Shown piece after piece: positions 60,291-64,000 of a stretch of DNA of 64,000 bases. The position numbers were made by a program, and so were the translations under genes. The DNA lies in the NCBI RefSeq assembly GCF_030811595.1, contig NZ_JAUSRB010000002.1, positions 4,340,001 through 4,404,000 of the forward strand, given 5' to 3'. The first letter of the stretch is position 1. Each line of letters opens with the position of its first letter. This DNA is from Streptosporangium brasiliense (GTDB taxonomy: Bacteria; Actinomycetota; Actinomycetes; Streptosporangiales; Streptosporangiaceae). The notes beneath the pieces were generated by a model that saw nothing but the letters and a program-made list of their open reading frames with translations, was not told where the DNA came from and did no database searches.

Positions 60291-60899
60291 TCAGGGGCGC
60301 TGCCACACGATGGAGTAGCGCCACAGCAGGTGGCGGCGGAAGCGGCAGCCGGGCAGCAGACGGCGCGCCGCGTCGCGGACCTGGCCCCAGGACATGTCGG
60401 GGTCCTCCATCGGCATGCCGGCCGGGTGGCCCTTGCCGCCGTGCCGCCGTGCCCGGACGAGAGAGGCGGGGACGCCGGCGCCGCTGATGAGCCAGTCCGA
60501 CGCGGTGCGGTTGCGGGCCAGCCCGACGATCACCAGGCGGCCCCCCGGCGCGAGCAGCCGGGCCATGCCGGTGACGGCGGCTCCGAAGTCCATGTGGTGC
60601 ACGACGGCGACGGCGCTGACGAAGTCGTACTTCCCCGCGGGGAAGCGGCCCCGGGGGTCGTCGAGGAAGTCCGCCGCCACGAAGGTCACCTCGCCGCCGG
60701 GCACGTCGCGCTCGCGGGCGAGACGGATCATCTCCGGCGAGCGGTCCACCCCTGTCACGTGGCGGGCCCGGCCAGCCAGCTTGCGGGCGAGCAGGCCGTC
60801 GCCGCAGCCGATGTCCAGCGCCTCGCCACACCCCTCCGGCACGGCGCCGAGCACCAGCGGATGGTAGTGGACGTTGTGGTTCCAGTAGTCGTCGGGCAT
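60291..60899 (-). CDS. Class I SAM-dependent methyltransferase
   Basis: A 202-aa small-molecule-type methyltransferase. The SAM motif is ALDIGCGDGLLARKLAG (about 27-43), followed by VTGVDRSPEMI, FVAADFLDDP and the VVHHMDFGAAV segment. The start ATG 60899 is only 6 bases after a TACAGT -10-like box (60911-60906 on the minus strand), which predicts leaderless translation. The acceptor is unknown. It lies upstream of the chitinase promoter but has no evident link to it. Confidence 0.88.
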   Translation of the reverse strand: MPDDYWNHNVHYHPLVLGAVPEGCGEALDIGCGDGLLARKLAGRARHVTGVDRSPEMIRLARERDVPGGEVTFVAADFLDDPRGRFPAGKYDFVSAVAVVHHMDFGAAVTGMARLLAPGGRLVIVGLARNRTASDWLISGAGVPASLVRARRHGGKGHPAGMPMEDPDMSWGQVRDAARRLLPGCRFRRHLLWRYSIVWQRP

Positions 60900-61027
60900 C
60901 AGCGCACTGTACTCCGGGCGGCGGGCGCATACGTGATCTTCGGACGTCCGCTCCGGACCGGCCCGCGACCTCGGGACCCCGGACGGGGCCATGGTCTCCG
61001 GGCGTGACGGCCGGGCGCGGCGCCGTG

Positions 61028-62248
61028 CTACCTCCGGCGGGTCCGGGCGGCGAGGTCCAGCACCCGGCCGTAGAAGTCCAGATACCGCTCGGCCATCACC
61101 GGCGGGGAGAACCGGAGCGCGGCGCTGCGGCGGCACTCCTCGGGGTCGATGTCCTCGACACGCCTCAGGTGCTCGCGCAGCTCCTCCTCGGTGTCGGCGA
61201 GCAGTCCCGTACGCCCGTGCTCGACGAGCTCGGGCAGGCAGCCGCGCCGCAGGCCGACGACGGGGGCGCCGCAGGCCAGCGCCTCGATCACGGCCGTGCC
61301 GCCGGGCTCCTCCCACTGCACCGGGAACAGCGCGGCGCGGGCGTCGAGGAGCAGCCGCTCGCGCTCCGGGCCGTTCACCGAGCCGGCCCAGCGGACGAGC
61401 TCGCCGTCGACGTACGGCGCCAGCCGGTCGAGGTGGTAGCGCACGTCGGGATTGGCGTGGGCGCCGTGGTCCGGATCGGCGAGCGCGGCGGCCAGCTCCC
61501 GGGGCCCGCGCAGCCCGCCGACCGGGCCGGCCAGGACGAGCGGCAGCCCCAGCTCCCGGCACAGCCGCGCGCCCAGGTGCTGACCCTTGAGCGGGCTGAT
61601 GCGGCCCAGCATCACCAGCGGACCGCGGTGGCCCCGTCCCGCGCCGTCGGACGGGGCCGCCGGCCGCGCTCCGTCCGGGACCCGGCCCTCCTCGGGCGGG
61701 GCCGTACGGTCCGCGCCGGCCAGCGGGGTCGCCAGATACGCCCAGCCGAGGCTGTGCTCGCGCAGGTTGCGCGGCGCCCGCGCGACCTGGGAGCGGGACA
61801 CGCCGTTGACCCAGACCCTGCCGTCGCCGCTGAAGCCGCCGTACAGCTCGGGATGCTTGTGCAGGTCCCAGTGCAGGGTGTGCAGCACGGGCGGGGCGGA
61901 GCGGCCCATGGTGCTCAGGACGCCGAGGCCGACCGCCTCCACGTGGTCGTGGACCAGGTCGATGTCCTCGCGCCGGCGCAGCTCCGCGACGACCCGCTGC
62001 ATGTGCGCGTGGGCCAGCCCCATCACCTGGTTGTAGGGGCGCTGCAGCTGCGCGAACTGTCCCTCGTCGAACACGCACACCTGATCGTCGGCCGCCAGGG
62101 TGCTCGCGGCGACCGTGGCCAGGACCACGCGGGTGCCGCGTGCCCTCAGCTCGGGCACGAGCGTGGCCACGACTGTCTCGATCCCCCCGTATCCGTGGGG
62201 CGGGACCGGCAGCCAGGGGCCGGCGTTCATCAGCACTGTGATGTTCAC
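61028..62248 (-). CDS. GT4-family glycosyltransferase paired with GpgS
   Basis: A 406-aa GT-B glycosyltransferase of family GT4. The N-terminal half carries GGIETVVATLVPELRARG and the C-terminal donor-binding half FPVQWEEPGGTAVIEALACG with the E-x7-E motif. A linker around 175-210 is Arg/Pro/Glu-rich. It overlaps gpgS by 4 bp (ATGA), so it probably acts on the same pathway: GpgS makes glucosyl-3-phosphoglycerate and a GT4 enzyme may add a second sugar, as in mannosylglucosylglycerate or methylglucose lipopolysaccharide formation. Sugar and acceptor are inferred only from context. Confidence 0.85.
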   Translation of the reverse strand: MNITVLMNAGPWLPVPPHGYGGIETVVATLVPELRARGTRVVLATVAASTLAADDQVCVFDEGQFAQLQRPYNQVMGLAHAHMQRVVAELRRREDIDLVHDHVEAVGLGVLSTMGRSAPPVLHTLHWDLHKHPELYGGFSGDGRVWVNGVSRSQVARAPRNLREHSLGWAYLATPLAGADRTAPPEEGRVPDGARPAAPSDGAGRGHRGPLVMLGRISPLKGQHLGARLCRELGLPLVLAGPVGGLRGPRELAAALADPDHGAHANPDVRYHLDRLAPYVDGELVRWAGSVNGPERERLLLDARAALFPVQWEEPGGTAVIEALACGAPVVGLRRGCLPELVEHGRTGLLADTEEELREHLRRVEDIDPEECRRSAALRFSPPVMAERYLDFYGRVLDLAARTRRR

Positions 62249-63234
62249 GGCTGCCGCCGTTCCGGCATCAGCCGAGCGCCCGAGGCGTACTCCGGAATGG
62301 TGATCAGCGGCGGCCGCTCGTGCACGCCCACGTCGCTGACGTGCAGCCGTCGGCCGTTCCCGAGCCGGCGGACCTGCGCGATCCGCCCGTTGGGCGGGTC
62401 GGCGGTGACGAGCCGGCCCTCCCGCTCCAGCCGCGACCAGGCGGTGAGCATGATGTGGCCGGCCATCCGGCCGAGCGCCTCGATCGGCTGGTGGGAATGG
62501 ACCCGCACGCCGAGATCGACCTGCGCGAGGGAGTCCAGGCCCACCCGGCCGAGCAGGTCGACGAGCAGGCCCAGCTCGACGCCGTACCCGGTGACGAACG
62601 AGATCTCCTCCAGCACGGCGCGGCGGCCGGCGTACTCGCCGGCCAGCGGCTGGATGAAGCCGGCCAGCGCGGGCCAGTGCAGGTTGATCAACGGGCGGGC
62701 GACCAGCTCGGTCACCCTTCCGCCGCCGTGCGGCTGCGCGGCCGTGCCGTCGGCCAGCGGCCGGTCGTAGCAGCCCTTGACGTAGGCCACCGAGGGGTCG
62801 GACAGCAGCGGCCCGAGCAGTCCGGTGACGAAATGCGTGCCGAAGTTACGCAGGTCCGCGTCGATGAAGACGACGAGGTCACCGGTCGTGACGGCCAGCG
62901 CCTTCCACAGCGCGTCCCCTTTGCCGGGCAGGAGGCCGTACCCGCGCAGCACGGCGTTCTGGTGGACGACCTGCGCGCCCGCGTCGGCGGCCACCCGGGC
63001 GGTCGCGTCGGTCGAGCAGGAGTCGATCACCACGAGCTCGTCGATCAGGGGGAGACGCTCCCGCAGGTCCCGCCGGATCCGCCCGACGATCTCCCCGACG
63101 GTGCGTTCCTCGTCGCGCGCCGGCAGGACCACGCTGACCCTGTGGTCGCCCTTGGCGGCGAGCACGGCCTCCGGGAGCCAGTCGCCGGCCCGGCTGGTGC
63201 GCGCGTCCAGCCAGCGACCGACCTCAGTGAACAT
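62245..63234 (-). CDS. gpgS: Glucosyl-3-phosphoglycerate synthase (GT81)
   Basis: A 329-aa GT-A enzyme that transfers glucose from a nucleotide-glucose to 3-phosphoglycerate. Family marks: VSVVLPARDEERTVGEIVGR, VVIDSCSTDAT, LLPGKGDALWKAL, the metal-binding DxD in VFIDADLRNFG, and the C-terminal GYGVELGLLVDLL. These match actinobacterial GpgS. Expected role: first step toward glucosylglycerate-type solutes or methylglucose lipopolysaccharide. The next gene, a GT4 enzyme, overlaps by 4 bp. ATG 63234 follows GAGGGG. Confidence 0.92.
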   Translation of the reverse strand: MFTEVGRWLDARTSRAGDWLPEAVLAAKGDHRVSVVLPARDEERTVGEIVGRIRRDLRERLPLIDELVVIDSCSTDATARVAADAGAQVVHQNAVLRGYGLLPGKGDALWKALAVTTGDLVVFIDADLRNFGTHFVTGLLGPLLSDPSVAYVKGCYDRPLADGTAAQPHGGGRVTELVARPLINLHWPALAGFIQPLAGEYAGRRAVLEEISFVTGYGVELGLLVDLLGRVGLDSLAQVDLGVRVHSHQPIEALGRMAGHIMLTAWSRLEREGRLVTADPPNGRIAQVRRLGNGRRLHVSDVGVHERPPLITIPEYASGARLMPERRQP

Positions 63235-63381
63235 CGCCCCTCAAGGGCGGATACCCAAGCGTCGTCATCGACTGTGTCCCCCCGGCTGTATACCCGTGTT
63301 ATTACTGTTTGCCCTGGTCAGAGCAGTTCAAATCCGGTGTCAGAGGGTTTGGCGTCGAGTAATGGTGGGATTGCTCGTCCT

Positions 63382-64000
63382 GTGACCTGTCGAATCGGTT
63401 TCGTGGGCGCGGGGAACGTCGCCGCGCGCCACGCGCGTGTGCTGTCGGGCTTCCCGGACGTCCGTATCGTCGGGATAGCCGACACCGACGCCGCCCGGGC
63501 CGCCGGGCTGGCCCGCGAGCACGGGACGGCCGCCTACGGTGACCACGCCGCCCTGCTGCGGAGCGAGCGGCTCGACGCCGTCTACGTCTGCGTGCCGCCC
63601 TTCGCGCACGGCCAGATCGAGCTCGCCGTCCTGGACGCCGGCCTGTCGCTGTTCGTGGAGAAGCCGCTCGCACTGGACGAGGCGACCGCCCGGCGGGTGG
63701 CCGCCGCGGCACGGCGGCGGGGGGCGGTGACCGCGGTCGGGCACCACTGGCGCTACCTGGACGTCGTCGAGCAGGCGCGGCGGCTGCTCGGCGACCGGCC
63801 GGTACGGCTGGCGGTGGGCGTGTGGCTGGACAAGGTGCCCCCGGTGCCCTGGTGGCCGCGCCGCGACGGCTCGGGCGGGCAGGTCATCGAGCAGGCGGTG
63901 CACGTGCTTGACCTGGCCCGGCTGCTCGTCGGAGAGGTCACCGAGGTGAGCGCCCACGAATCGGGACACCCGCCCGACCAGGCCGAAGGGGCGGTCGGGG
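63382..64000 (+). CDS. Gfo/Idh/MocA-family oxidoreductase, partial (cut by window end)
   Basis: N-terminal 206 residues of an NAD(P)-dependent oxidoreductase; the gene runs past the window. It begins CRIGFVGAGNVAARHARVLS (Rossmann motif GFVGAGNVA), continues VYVCVPPFAHGQ, VEKPLALDEATA (the EKP signature), and VTAVGHHWRY, followed by GGQVIEQAVHVLDLARLLVG. GTG 63382 is used. The gene is divergent from gpgS. Substrate unknown; proximity to glycosyltransferases makes a sugar-derived substrate plausible but unproven. Confidence 0.88.
   Translation, partial: MTCRIGFVGAGNVAARHARVLSGFPDVRIVGIADTDAARAAGLAREHGTAAYGDHAALLRSERLDAVYVCVPPFAHGQIELAVLDAGLSLFVEKPLALDEATARRVAAAARRRGAVTAVGHHWRYLDVVEQARRLLGDRPVRLAVGVWLDKVPPVPWWPRRDGSGGQVIEQAVHVLDLARLLVGEVTEVSAHESGHPPDQAEGAVG

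Noticed and set aside
63320-63350. T-arm-like sequence GTTCAAATC suggesting a tRNA
   Set aside because: Flanking bases do not form a T-stem and no acceptor, D or anticodon arms can be drawn around it.

Overview
The window is very GC-rich DNA with GTG/TTG starts, tightly overlapping genes, a SARP regulator, a CebR-type cellulose operator, PAC2 and GpgS genes and an actinobacterial-type gas vesicle operon. This points to a filamentous actinomycete, and the family content would suit Streptosporangiaceae. That placement is inference; there is no rRNA or other phylogenetic marker here, and I saw no tRNA, CRISPR array or intact insertion sequence.

Region by region: (1) 0-8.1 kb holds a surface-protein/class F-type sortase pair, a secreted GH6 cellobiohydrolase behind a perfect CebR box, and an HrpA helicase. 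(2) 8.2-9.6 kb has a Uma2-type nuclease-fold protein and a HAD phosphatase. (3) 10.1-15.6 kb is the most interesting block: a compact RiPP locus of the graspetide (omega-ester peptide) type. It has a 123-residue precursor, an ATP-grasp maturase, a PIMT-like methyltransferase, an ABC exporter lacking its first two membrane helices, and a convergent SARP regulator. 11-bp-periodic direct repeats, typical of SARP operators, lie upstream of both the precursor and the SARP, and a broken second SARP lies on the precursor side. (4) 15.9-19 kb carries gamma-glutamyltransferase divergent from a TetR regulator over a shared palindrome. (5) 19.4-33 kb has a three-part secreted peptidase (M4 + M28 + P-domain), a LAL-type LuxR regulator, a SpoIIE-type phosphatase, a MarR-controlled ABC efflux pump, a degenerate amidohydrolase and an M6-type secreted protease. 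(6) 33-42.8 kb has two STAND NTPases, a tyrosine phosphatase, an oxidoreductase/PAC2 pair, an ankyrin protein, a class I terpene synthase and a 55-residue acidic protein. (7) 42.8-49 kb is a complete gas vesicle operon on the minus strand, read from a promoter matching the stress-sigma (SigB-type) consensus. (8) 49-64 kb has an aminoglycoside kinase-like protein, an ABC exporter with a hydrolase-ATPase fusion, a GNAT acetyltransferase, a CopC/CopD pair, a secreted GH18 chitinase, a GpgS/GT4 glycosyltransferase pair and the start of a Gfo/Idh/MocA oxidoreductase cut by the window end.

Together the genes describe a soil saprophyte that degrades cellulose, chitin and protein outside the cell. 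It makes a modified peptide under SARP control and builds gas vesicles probably under stress-sigma control. Several gene pairs overlap by ATGA junctions and several converging genes overlap or abut at their stops, so many of the units are probably translationally coupled.
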